The notes under the pieces were generated by a model that worked only from the letters and a program-made list of their open reading frames with translations, had not been told where the DNA came from and did not search any database. A stretch of DNA of 64,000 nt, taken from positions 372,001 to 436,000 of the forward strand of contig JAIQEW010000001.1 of NCBI GenBank assembly GCA_020073605.1, written 5' to 3'. The DNA comes from Terriglobia bacterium (GTDB taxonomy: Bacteria; Acidobacteriota; Terriglobia; Acidiferrales; UBA7541). The number at the start of each line of letters is the position of its first letter. Position 1 is the first letter of the stretch. Positions 39,607 through 46,751 of the stretch are shown here, in pieces. A program made the translations under genes and the position numbers.

Positions 39607-39911
39607 AGATTCAAAAGAATAACCGAAAGCAGTGGCTAGTGGTTAGTGGCTAGTGGCTAGAGACCAGTGGCTAGTGGCCCTTCGGCTCCGCTCAGGACAA
39701 GCTCGTGACTCGTGGTTAGCGACTGCAAAGATTTAAGCGTAGCGCCGGGTTCTTCAGCCCGGCAGACTCGTCGGGTCGGCAGTCCACCGAAGCGCGTTCT
39801 ACCGGCGGGGCGCAATTTCTGCAATAAGAGGGGAATGGAGCATCCCCCTGGCGGGGGTGCAAGCAGGCCCGAATTCGTGAAAAAGGGCAGGATTTTGGAG
39901 GTTTTGGCGCG
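39607..39911. repeat. Repeat-filled spacer upstream of serS
   Basis: This 305-bp spacer begins with iterations of GTGGCTAGTGG (about 39632-39678). A CCCTTCGGCTCCGCTCAGGA segment at about 39676 has a close match at about 40597-40615, and a GCGCCGGG...CCCGGCAG inverted element at about 39738-39765 is matched in reverse at about 44524-44552. No gene is supported. The serS promoter must lie in its first part. Confidence 0.6.
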
Positions 39912-40463
39912 ATGAGGCACTATCCGACGCAAAAGGAGAAGACGCAGCGAGCCATGCAGGCATATATGGACCTGATCGACGCGGCGTCCTGGCTCCGAGG
40001 CGAACTGCACGCTCCGCTCGAGTCGTTCGGGCTGACGATGGGGGAGTTTCGCGTGCTGGAGCTACTGAATCGCGAGGGCACGCTGCTCGTTGCGGATGTC
40101 GCGAGGCGGCGCAAGGCGACGAGGCAGAATATGAAGGTCATGATCCAGCATCTGGAGGGGCGCGGATGGGTGCGGCGAGTGATTGTGGCGCTGCCGCCGG
40201 TGCCGTTCGAGGAGAGCCACCGGGCGAAGTCGAGGCGAGGCGAAAAGAGAAAGGGGAAACGAAGGGGCGTGGTCGGCCTGACGAAGTCGGGGAAGAAGTT
40301 TTTCAGGGAAGTGCTGCCGCGGCATTCGAAGCTGGTGAAGTCGCTATTTCGCGCGCTCAGTGGGAGAGAACAGATGACGTTGAGCCGGTTGTGCCGGAAG
40401 CTGCGGGAGGGCGACATTGTGAAGTTTTTTCGCGAGATCAGGATGCAGGATGAGGAGGAATGA
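39912..40463 (+). CDS. MarR-family transcriptional regulator
   Basis: Winged-helix regulator of 183 residues. The central DNA-binding region reads TMGEFRVLELLNREGTLLVADVARRRKATRQNMKVMIQHLEGRGWVRRV (in part), the usual MarR alpha3-alpha4-wing arrangement. A lysine/arginine-rich insertion (AKSRRGEKRKGKRRG) sits in the wing. The C-terminal helices would dimerise. Ligand and target genes are unknown; no transporter is adjacent. Confidence 0.85.
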   Translation: MRHYPTQKEKTQRAMQAYMDLIDAASWLRGELHAPLESFGLTMGEFRVLELLNREGTLLVADVARRRKATRQNMKVMIQHLEGRGWVRRVIVALPPVPFEESHRAKSRRGEKRKGKRRGVVGLTKSGKKFFREVLPRHSKLVKSLFRALSGREQMTLSRLCRKLREGDIVKFFREIRMQDEEE

Positions 40464-40679
40464 GAGGCCGCTTGTGCGCGAACTGCGGTCCTGTGGACCA
40501 TGCGTCCACGCTTCCAAGCGGGAGACGGCGTGTCGAGGGTGTGCTGGTGTGGACTTTTTCGGAGAGGACTCCCACCCTCCGCTCCACGAAGGACCCTTCG
40601 GCTGCGCTCAGGGCAAGTGGGGCACCCGCCCCTTTTGGCAATATCGATTGTCAGAGGAGGATGATTTCGACAAACTGCC
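40464..40679. other. Spacer with a dispersed-repeat copy
   Basis: No gene is supported here. It contains a GTGGAC...GTCCAC inverted repeat at about 40493-40510 and the CCCTTCGGCTGCGCTCAGGG repeat at about 40597-40616. It marks the border between the GC-rich MarR gene and the more AT-rich HTH/HEPN island. Confidence 0.45.
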
Positions 40680-41567
40680 TTAGAAGAGCATTGGATAAGC
40701 CCGACGCAACCGAAGTGAGTCAGCCCGGTCTATGTGACCATAGTAAAGGGTTCGGTGCTGCTGGGCGGCCTTGTGCTCAACGAGTTTCTGCAGCTGCTCG
40801 AGCGAGTCTTCATCGAATTGCTTTTCAGCCTGCAAGATGAATACCTGAGCTGGGGCCGAAACGAGCTTCTGAATCTGATTGCCACGCTTTCCCCACCTAG
40901 CGGGATTCATAGTCTTTGCCGGTAGTCCTGGGCCTTTTAATGCGAAGGCTGCGTTGTGACGTCTGCCCTTCATCGTCAGTTTGTTAGTAATAAAGTCGTC
41001 TCTCTCAATGCCCGAGTCCGGAAACTTTCCAGTCTCCCCGAATAGCTTTAGCAAGCCGCGTTTGAATTTCTCCTCGGGCAGCGGCTTAAGAGCGGGAGAT
41101 TCTTTCTTCTTCTTTCGCACGCGGGCGAACTGATCGATATCGTCGATTGTGATCTCGACTGCCTGTCCGAGTTTCATCGGACGCCCTGATACACGAACCT
41201 TGACGTCCATTTGTGGCTTGCGCTTTGTGGGCAAAGCGCCGCGCTTTCGGCCATTCTTAGCGAGTGCTAATATCCGATTCTTGTAGTGTTGGATGTCAGG
41301 AATCTTAGTGTAGATAACGGGCCAAGACCCAGGAACTTGATGCAGTATCCCGTCTCCGACCAACTTCTTGGCGACATTGGGAACCTTGTATGGGTGGATA
41401 GCGCCATCAAGTTCCTCAGAAATCTCCTTCGCTGTCCACTGCTTTCGCTTGCTGGAATACACGACATTGAAAACCCGAAGCTTGTCTCCGCCGCGCGCCA
41501 ACGCACCGGACCAGCGTTCTAGATTCTCATTAAGGTTCGATCCGACATCGATGACAGAGTGGGTCAT
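40680..41567 (-). CDS. Winged-helix plus nuclease-like accessory protein
   Basis: A 295-residue protein not assigned to a named family. The N-terminal ~90 residues look like a winged helix (RVFNVVYSSKRKQWTAKEIS, then PNVAKKLVGDGILHQVPGSW). A basic linker follows, then a C-terminal alpha/beta region (about 185-295) with NAAFALKGPG, GNQIQKLVSAPAQVFILQ and YYGHIDRADSLRLRRAYP. The last segment resembles PD-(D/E)XK-like nuclease domains in strand order, but the expected acidic residue before the Lys is not evident. Its ATG directly follows the stop of the 57-residue HTH gene (TAGATG), so the two are coupled. Confidence 0.6.
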   Translation of the reverse strand: MTHSVIDVGSNLNENLERWSGALARGGDKLRVFNVVYSSKRKQWTAKEISEELDGAIHPYKVPNVAKKLVGDGILHQVPGSWPVIYTKIPDIQHYKNRILALAKNGRKRGALPTKRKPQMDVKVRVSGRPMKLGQAVEITIDDIDQFARVRKKKKESPALKPLPEEKFKRGLLKLFGETGKFPDSGIERDDFITNKLTMKGRRHNAAFALKGPGLPAKTMNPARWGKRGNQIQKLVSAPAQVFILQAEKQFDEDSLEQLQKLVEHKAAQQHRTLYYGHIDRADSLRLRRAYPMLF

Positions 41568-41741
41568 CTACTTAGCAACTTTGTTCCTTGGAAGTCCGCG
41601 CAGCAAATCATTGACCCAGCCCTTGCTTTTGTTCAGCATTCGCGCGATTACGCCCTGATTGGCGCCGCCCAAGTATAACTGGATGGCGATCTGCCTCTCC
41701 AATAGCGACACTAAGCGTTCAAGTGACTTCTCATTCGCCAT
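41568..41741 (-). CDS. 57-residue HTH protein
   Basis: A tiny DNA-binding candidate. The N-terminal helix EKSLERLVSLLERQIAIQLY is followed by a helix-turn-helix (GGANQGVIARMLNKSKGWVN) and a basic tail. The ATG at 41741 has a near-perfect AGGAGGAG ribosome site. It leads the minus-strand pair with the winged-helix/nuclease-like gene and is divergent from three further HTH genes of the same design. Confidence 0.65.
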   Translation of the reverse strand: MANEKSLERLVSLLERQIAIQLYLGGANQGVIARMLNKSKGWVNDLLRGLPRNKVAK

Positions 41742-41805
41742 TGCACTCCTCCTGTTGATGATTATAAGTTCTTGTGGTAATCCTGCGGGCGAAGTATAAA
41801 TCTTC
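41742..41805. promoter_or_regulatory. Divergent promoter region of the HTH island
   Basis: A 64-bp AT-rich spacer separates divergent HTH genes. Plus strand: TTGTGG (41772-41777), 17-base spacer, TATAAA (41795-41800); the predicted start of transcription falls at or next to the GTG at 41806, so that mRNA could be leaderless. Minus strand: TATAAT (41766-41761), which would give a short leader with the strong ribosome site. HTH products of the island could bind here. Confidence 0.45.
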
Positions 41806-42036
41806 GTGTTATCTGAAGAGGAACGGGACGAAGAACTCTCTACCCAGTGGAGGACACTCGTGGCAAACAAACCGGAGGATTCACCGCTCTTATCAACGCT
41901 TCAAGATTTGCTCATTTTCCAAATGGCTGCATTTGGAGTGCCGCAGAATGACATTCGACGTGCCGTTGGCCTCGATATGAATCGGGTAAACCGAATTGCA
42001 AAACTTGCAAAGAAGAAGAAGACTGAGGAGAAGTAA
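41806..42036 (+). CDS. 76-residue HTH protein
   Basis: A small helical protein with an acidic N-terminus (LSEEERDEELSTQWRTL), a Leu-rich helix (SPLLSTLQDLLIFQMAAF), an HTH-like segment GVPQNDIRRAVGLDMNRVNR and a Lys-rich end (KLAKKKKTEEK). The GTG start at 41806 lacks a ribosome site and may be leaderless. It is the first of four plus-strand genes of the island. Confidence 0.6.
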   Translation: MLSEEERDEELSTQWRTLVANKPEDSPLLSTLQDLLIFQMAAFGVPQNDIRRAVGLDMNRVNRIAKLAKKKKTEEK

Positions 42037-42057
42037 ACTCTGGAAAAGGACGGACCA

Positions 42058-42285
42058 ATGCCAGCAGCCGACAATGTAGAGAAGCTCTTGCAGGTGCTCA
42101 ATGACAAAATCGATGTGCTAATCAAGGTCACCGGCATACAAGTGGGACAGGACAAGAGCATGACTGAACGGGCCCGGTTGCTTAAGATGGCTGGTGTCGA
42201 TAACCAGACCATTGCCGATGTATTGAATACGTCGGTCAAAGCTGTTCGTACTTACACTACGAATCTTCGCGTGAGAAGGAGTTAA
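42058..42285 (+). CDS. 75-residue HTH protein
   Basis: Second plus-strand HTH gene. The helix VEKLLQVLNDKIDVLIKV is followed after a spacer by a clear HTH reminiscent of sigma70 region 4 or LuxR-type helices (KMAGVDNQTIADVLNTSVKA) and a basic tail. The ATG at 42058 has AAGGACGG upstream. Its TAA overlaps the next start (TAATG). Confidence 0.65.
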   Translation: MPAADNVEKLLQVLNDKIDVLIKVTGIQVGQDKSMTERARLLKMAGVDNQTIADVLNTSVKAVRTYTTNLRVRRS

Positions 42286-42497
42286 TGGTGAAACCCGAAT
42301 CGACCGACCGCGTCGAGCGCCTTCTTGCACTGCTACTCGTGCATACGATGAAGGGAACACAAGCAGAAAAAGCAATCGAGTTGAGTGTGGCAGGATTTAC
42401 GAACGTCGAAATAAGCAATCTTCTCCAAACCACCCAGGGCGTCGTAGCTCAATACCGCTACACTGCACGCAAGGGCAGGAAGAAGCGCCCGAAGTAA
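42285..42497 (+). CDS. 70-residue HTH protein
   Basis: Third plus-strand HTH gene, of the same layout: VERLLALLLVHTMKG helix, then HTH VAGFTNVEISNLLQTTQGVV and a very basic tail (RKGRKKRPK). AAGGAG lies just upstream of the ATG, and the start overlaps the previous stop by one base. It ends two bases before the HEPN-like gene, so the genes form a tight operon. Confidence 0.65.
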   Translation: MVKPESTDRVERLLALLLVHTMKGTQAEKAIELSVAGFTNVEISNLLQTTQGVVAQYRYTARKGRKKRPK

Positions 42498-42499
42498 AC

Positions 42500-43012
42500 A
42501 TGCCTCCACTCAGGGACTTTAAAGAGTTTGCCTTCTTGCCTCGCCGCGTTGACCGCTGCGGTAGAAATGTCGGCAGCACATCGTACTGGAAGTTGTATTC
42601 CATCGAAAACACCGTCCGCGTAATCATTCACTCGGTTCTGTCTAAGCAAATCTCAAAGCAGTGGTGGGGAACGGCGGTAAATCCGACGGTAGCGAAGGAG
42701 GCTCAAAAACGAAGAGCACGCCATGCTGCGAAACCAAAGCACGCCAATCCAGGATCACACGACATTTATCTCATCAACCTCTTTGATTTAACCGAGATAC
42801 TCAGGGTGAACAGCCACCTCTTCGTGCCGATCATCCCTGAGACAGACCAGTTTCTAGTGGTATTGGAGTCAATACGAATGCCCCGAAATATCATAGGGCA
42901 CATGAACTTCCCCAATGCGTATGACCGCAATGCGGTAGACACGGCCTACAAACAGTTGCCAACGATTTTGGACCGCCTCACAGCTGGCAATGTACCCATC
43001 GCTATTCCCTGA
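42500..43012 (+). CDS. HEPN-like (Swt1-type) protein, putative RNase effector
   Basis: A 170-residue helical protein at the end of the HTH operon. The segment YWKLYSIENTVRVIIHSVL followed by HDIYLINLFDLTEILRVNSH and RMPRNIIGHMNFP resembles Swt1-like HEPN domains. Arg129-Asn-x3-His134 fits the HEPN RNase motif R-x4-6-H. HEPN proteins commonly act as metal-independent RNases in toxin-antitoxin and abortive-infection systems. Family assignment is from motif recognition only; activity is inferred. The ribosome site is weak, consistent with translational coupling to the HTH genes. Confidence 0.65.
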   Translation: MPPLRDFKEFAFLPRRVDRCGRNVGSTSYWKLYSIENTVRVIIHSVLSKQISKQWWGTAVNPTVAKEAQKRRARHAAKPKHANPGSHDIYLINLFDLTEILRVNSHLFVPIIPETDQFLVVLESIRMPRNIIGHMNFPNAYDRNAVDTAYKQLPTILDRLTAGNVPIAIP

Positions 43013-43188
43013 AAACAAGAGGCGGGTGGCCCACCTTTCGCGCAGCGAAGGGGCGGGAACGTTCTCCTTTTCGTACAGCTAGTCCTAGCCTCCGTCTTTT
43101 TCTGTCCTTTTCCTGTACTTTCCGCACTCTCGGATTCTGCTAGTGTCGTCGCGGTGCTACGCGGCACCGCGCGGCGGCGAGAGAAAAA

Positions 43189-43480
43189 GCAGGTCCCTCA
43201 CCGCCATCCGCGAAAGACGCGGCTGGGTTCGGGATGACAACGAGTGGCGTGCGGCGCGTGGAGGTGCGCCCAGGGGCCGGACACGATCGAAGGCGAAAGC
43301 AGATCCCTCGTCGTCCGCCAGAACACCCGGCGGACTCGCTCGGGATGACAACGTGTGGTGCGTGGAGGCACGCCCAGGGACCGGAGACAAGCAAAGGCGA
43401 AAGCAGGTCCCTCGTCGTCCGCCAGAACACCCGGCGGACTCGCTCGGGATGACAACATGCGGCGCGTGGAGGCGCGAGTT
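43189..43480. repeat. Tandem array of a ~105-bp repeat, three copies
   Basis: Units start at about 43189, 43299 and 43403 with (A/G)TCCCTC and contain a GTCCGCC...GGCGGAC inverted repeat (in the second and third copies) and CTCGGGATGACA. Further single copies begin at about 43906, 44058 and 44720. Spacing and copy lengths are irregular and there are no unique spacers, so it is not a CRISPR. Confidence 0.7.
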
Positions 43481-43709
43481 GCAGGCGGAAAAGCGCCGAC
43501 GGGACGTCCGCGCAGGCATGTGCCGCACCTACGGCGCTTGGCGGCTTGTATATCACGGACCCAGGACCCAGCCCTTACGGACTGGGCTAACTTCTGGCGC
43601 ACTTACAGTGCTCGGGAGTGCGAGTTCGCAGGAGCGGCGTCCATTTCTAATCGACACACATCCGAGGGAATTGTGGACGCGTCGTTTTGCGGTCAGCCGC
43701 GCACGAAGA

Positions 43710-43731
43710 GCACAGACAAGAGTGTCTGTGC
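43710..43731. repeat. Dispersed 22-bp hairpin repeat, copy 1
   Basis: GCACAGACA-type stem with complementary TGTCTGTGC and a short loop. Near-identical copies lie at 44651-44672 and 50211-50232. Confidence 0.7.
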
Positions 43732-44011
43732 CACGAAGAACACCCTACCGGCCGAAGAATGCGGCGCCCGGCAGAATCGTCCGCCTACGCCAAGGCTCCG
43801 ACGGGCAGGCCCGCCTTCCGCCAATAAACGGCGGACGCACAATTCGCGAAAGGCGGCCGTCCCGATGCAAGATCGGGACGCAAACGACGCGCTACGAATG
43901 CAGGGGCTGGTCCCTCGTCGTCCGCCAGAAAATCGGGCGGACTCGCTCGGGATGACAGCGTGGGGCGCGTGGAGGCGCGCCCGGGGACCGGAGACAAGCA
44001 AAGGCGAAAGC

Positions 44012-44059
44012 AAAAGCAAAAGCAAAAGCAAAAGCAAAAGCAAAAGCAAAAGCAAAAGC
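44012..44059. repeat. Hexanucleotide microsatellite (AAAAGC)8
   Basis: Eight perfect tandem AAAAGC units, 48 bp. The equivalent place in a neighbouring repeat copy (about 43390-43405) has only one imperfect unit, so this looks like a slippage expansion inside one copy of the larger repeat. Confidence 0.9.
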
Positions 44060-44650
44060 AGGTCCCTCGTCGTCCGCCAGAACACCCTGCGGACTCGCTC
44101 GGGATGACAGCGTGTGGTGCGTGGAGGCGCGCCCAGGGACCGAAAAACGCCGAAGGGACGCAGAATCGCCCGCCTACGCCAAGGCTCCGGCGGGCAGGCC
44201 CGCCTTCCGCCTGAAAGCGGCGGACGCACACTTCGCGAAAGGCGGCCGCTACGAGTGCAGGAGCGGGCGCAGGCGCAAAGGCTGCCGGGCTTCCGCCAGA
44301 AGGCGGCGGACGCACAATTCGCGAAAGGACCCGGCGCTACGTTTCAGTCCTCAGGGATGGACACCCGAAACATCAAGTGCAGGAGCGTGGGCCGCCCGCC
44401 CAAATCCAGGAATTAGAACATGTCCCAAAATCCTGAAAACAAACAACGCCGATTGGTTCTAATCGCCAATTCCACGGGGATTCGCGTTGCGACTGCCCGA
44501 AAAAAGCGGTCGGGACGCAGGGGCTGCCGGGCTAAAGGACCCGGCGCTACGTTTAGGGCCAACCCGGCCCGCCTGCAATGCGAGGCGACCGTCCCGATGC
44601 AAGATCGGGACGCACACGACGCGCTACAAAGGCGAGATCGTATGCGAAGA

Positions 44651-44672
44651 GCACAGACAGGAGTGTCTGTGC
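44651..44672. repeat. Dispersed 22-bp hairpin repeat, copy 2
   Basis: Same palindrome as at 43710-43731, with one loop base changed (CAGGAG for CAAGAG). Confidence 0.7.
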
Positions 44673-44949
44673 CACAAATGCAGATTCTTGCCGGCCTGAA
44701 GGCCGCCGCTACGAAGGCAGGAGCAGATCCCTCGTCGGCCCAAAATCGGCCTCGCTCGGGATGACAATCCTCGTCGGATTGTCAGGCGAGAGCGGTCGCG
44801 ACGAATGGGCAGCGGGGTGCCAAGCACGTTTGCCGGGCACGATATATCGTGCCCCTACGAAAGCAAAAGAAGGATCAAGCACCCGAAAAAGCGACGGCAA
44901 CGGCGCCCACCTGAAAGGTGGCCGCTACATGGGCGAAAGGCGTGGGTCG

Positions 44950-46716
44950 TCACGTCCACTTGTCGATGGAGGCGCTGCGGCCGTGGTTCATGTTGGCCAC
45001 CTGGAAGAAGGCGTTGGCCTGGCCGCCGCAAACGACGAAGTTGATATCGGCGGCTCGCGGGAAGAAAGGGACCAACGCATCGTCCGGAAGTTTGTACCAC
45101 GAGGCGTAGGGTTCTCTGCCTTGCAGCGCGAGCGGATACAAGTGAAAGTAAGCCAAGAAGGATTCCTTAAAGTCCTTCACCGTGCGCTGCGTGTTCTTGA
45201 ATACCCATTCGGAGAGCTTCTGCTTGGTGTCGTATCCCTGTTCCACCAGACGATTCGCCACCAGCGGGTCCAAGATTGCCAACGCGCCGTTCCCCGCAAC
45301 CATGGATTGGCACATGTAGCTGATCTGCTGGTCGAACATCGCCAGCTCGGCTCCCGCGCCCTTCGCGCCGTGACCCTGGCGGACGTCGGGCCCGCCGAAA
45401 ATGCTTACCACGTTCTCCTCGGGCTTGAATCCGAACTGCACGTGAAGAGGAGTCCACGGGCTGTTCTTCTCATCCTCCGCGATCACGAGGTTGTTGTAGT
45501 CGAGATTGTTTCCCTGCCCGCCTTGATAGGTGTCGCCGGGGATGCCGCCGTTGGTGAGGTTCTTGCCCATCAACGTCCACGATCGCCCGATGGTGGCATT
45601 GGACTGCGCGAAGGGGCCCAGCGCGCCGAGGCCGTAGTTCATGTTGAGCTTGTCGCGGATGGGACCGTTGATCACGATCGAGGTGCTGGACGACGTGGTG
45701 GAACCGAAAAGCCCCAATGGGCCCACGGACGCCATGGCGAGTATCACCGGAAAAAATTCCGGCCTGCATCCCGCCATCACCGCGTTCACGGCGACTTCCC
45801 TCACGGTGTACCCCCACTGCGCGGACGTATAGCCCACACCCTGGACCGGTTTCTTGAGCACTTCGTCCGGACTGTGGCTCGTCCCCTTGAGCATGGCCGC
45901 GACTTTTTCTTCCGTAGGAATGATGATCGGCATGTAATCCGTCATTCCATTATTCATGAAGAGCTCTTGCAGGTTGTCCGCAGTGTCCGGACCGTAGATG
46001 GCCGGTCCCACCGAAATGGATTGCATCCCGGTCTTCTTCTCGTCCGGCGTAAGCGGCACGGTCAGGTGGTCAACGATCTCCTTCATGATCTGTTTTCCCG
46101 ATACCGGGTCGGGATTCACCAGATACGCTGCGAGCTCATCGGCTGTCTTGCCCCCCACAGGGTGAGGAGTGAACACTTGACGCAAGTGCGGCATGCCTTC
46201 CCTTGCCGCGGTGAGGTTCGCCAATTCCGTGTAAGCCTTCGTGCACATCGGAATTGCAGGGACGCCCATCTTTTCCATCGTTACGCAGTGACTCACGGTC
46301 GCTGGCGCGCAGCCCCCTCAATGGCCGATGGCCATGATCGTTGCGTTGGCGTTCGCTTTGATTTCCGCCCAGAGCTTCGGGTCGTCTGCGCCATAAATTC
46401 CGGCCTTCCTCCGGAGGACGGTCTTGACGCTGGGGATGTTCTGTTGAAACCAAACCTGCATTTTTTCCAGAAGCTTGTCGCTGCCGAAGAAACCAGTGGC
46501 GTCGACCAAGTAGATGGTTTTGCCGTCGAGCTTGTCGAGGCGAGGAGCCATGGAATAGAGCTGTACGGCCGGCGGCGTGCCCTTGGGACTGACGGCCGTC
46601 AACTTCGGTTCGCTTCCCGGGCCTTTTTTCTTTTGTTCGGCCTCGACCCGCGAGCCCGCCAGAAGCGCCGGAGACATGCCCAGCAACGACAGCAGCTTTC
46701 GTCTGTTAACTTTCAT
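44950..46716 (-). CDS. Tat-exported UGSC-type selenoprotein with in-frame UGA
   Basis: Two abutting frames are one gene of 588 residues if UGA at 46318-46320 is read as selenocysteine (residue 133). The junction reads AIGH-U-GGCAPATVSHCVTMEKMG, matching the Sec-Gly-Ser-Cys motif of UGSC (seleno)proteins, here UGGC. The frame is preserved exactly for 456 codons beyond the UGA. The N-terminus NRRKLLSLLGMSPALLAGS is a twin-arginine signal, so the protein is probably exported folded. The downstream part (about 150-588) has no recognised catalytic motif. It is the last gene of an operon with a quinoprotein and a cytochrome c. A Cys-free pseudogene is the alternative; selB in the window argues against it. 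Confidence 0.75.
46286..46320 (-). promoter_or_regulatory. Selenocysteine UGA codon and candidate bacterial SECIS hairpin
   Basis: The UGA occupies 46320-46318 on the minus strand. Bases +14 to +32 after it (46304-46286) can form CAGCGAC / GTCACTG with one mismatch and a CGTGA loop. The loop begins about 21 bases after UGA and has G at its second position, which fits published rules for bacterial SECIS elements (loop 16-37 bases downstream, G among the first two loop bases). A GCTG/CAGC hairpin nearer the UGA is an alternative fold. Confidence 0.5.
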
Positions 46717-46751
46717 GGATGAACTGTCTCCCTCGGACTATTGAATTTGGA

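Larger units (their letters stand above)
43013..44949. repeat. Repeat cluster of about 1.9 kb without supported genes
   Basis: The whole interval consists of interspersed copies of several short repeat families: a ~105-base CCCTCGTCGTCCGCCAG...CGGGATGACA unit, GGCGGACGCACAATTCGCGA segments, CCGGCGCTACG segments, GGCGGGCAGGCCCGCCTTCC segments and a palindrome around GACAAGAGTGTCTGT. Long open frames on both strands are low-complexity translations of these repeats (Arg-rich), not genes. It separates the HTH/HEPN island from the selenoprotein operon and may be a hotspot for rearrangement. Confidence 0.75.

Noticed and set aside
43189..43480. A possible CRISPR array.
   Set aside because: Units are about 105 bp and follow each other without short unique spacers; no cas gene is present.
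43143..44764. Several long overlapping open frames of Arg-rich sequence on both strands of the 43-45 kb region.
   Set aside because: They translate the same nucleotide repeats in different frames, lack ribosome sites and family motifs, and overlap each other heavily.
46297..46320. A nonsense mutation making the UGSC-type gene a pseudogene.
   Set aside because: The frame is intact on both sides, the UGA falls exactly on the Sec position of the motif, and selB is present. Kept as the alternative explanation.
44578..46722. A 714-residue plus-strand frame opposite the selenoprotein gene.
   Set aside because: It begins in repeats and continues as the antisense of the UGSC-type gene; no domain or ribosome site.
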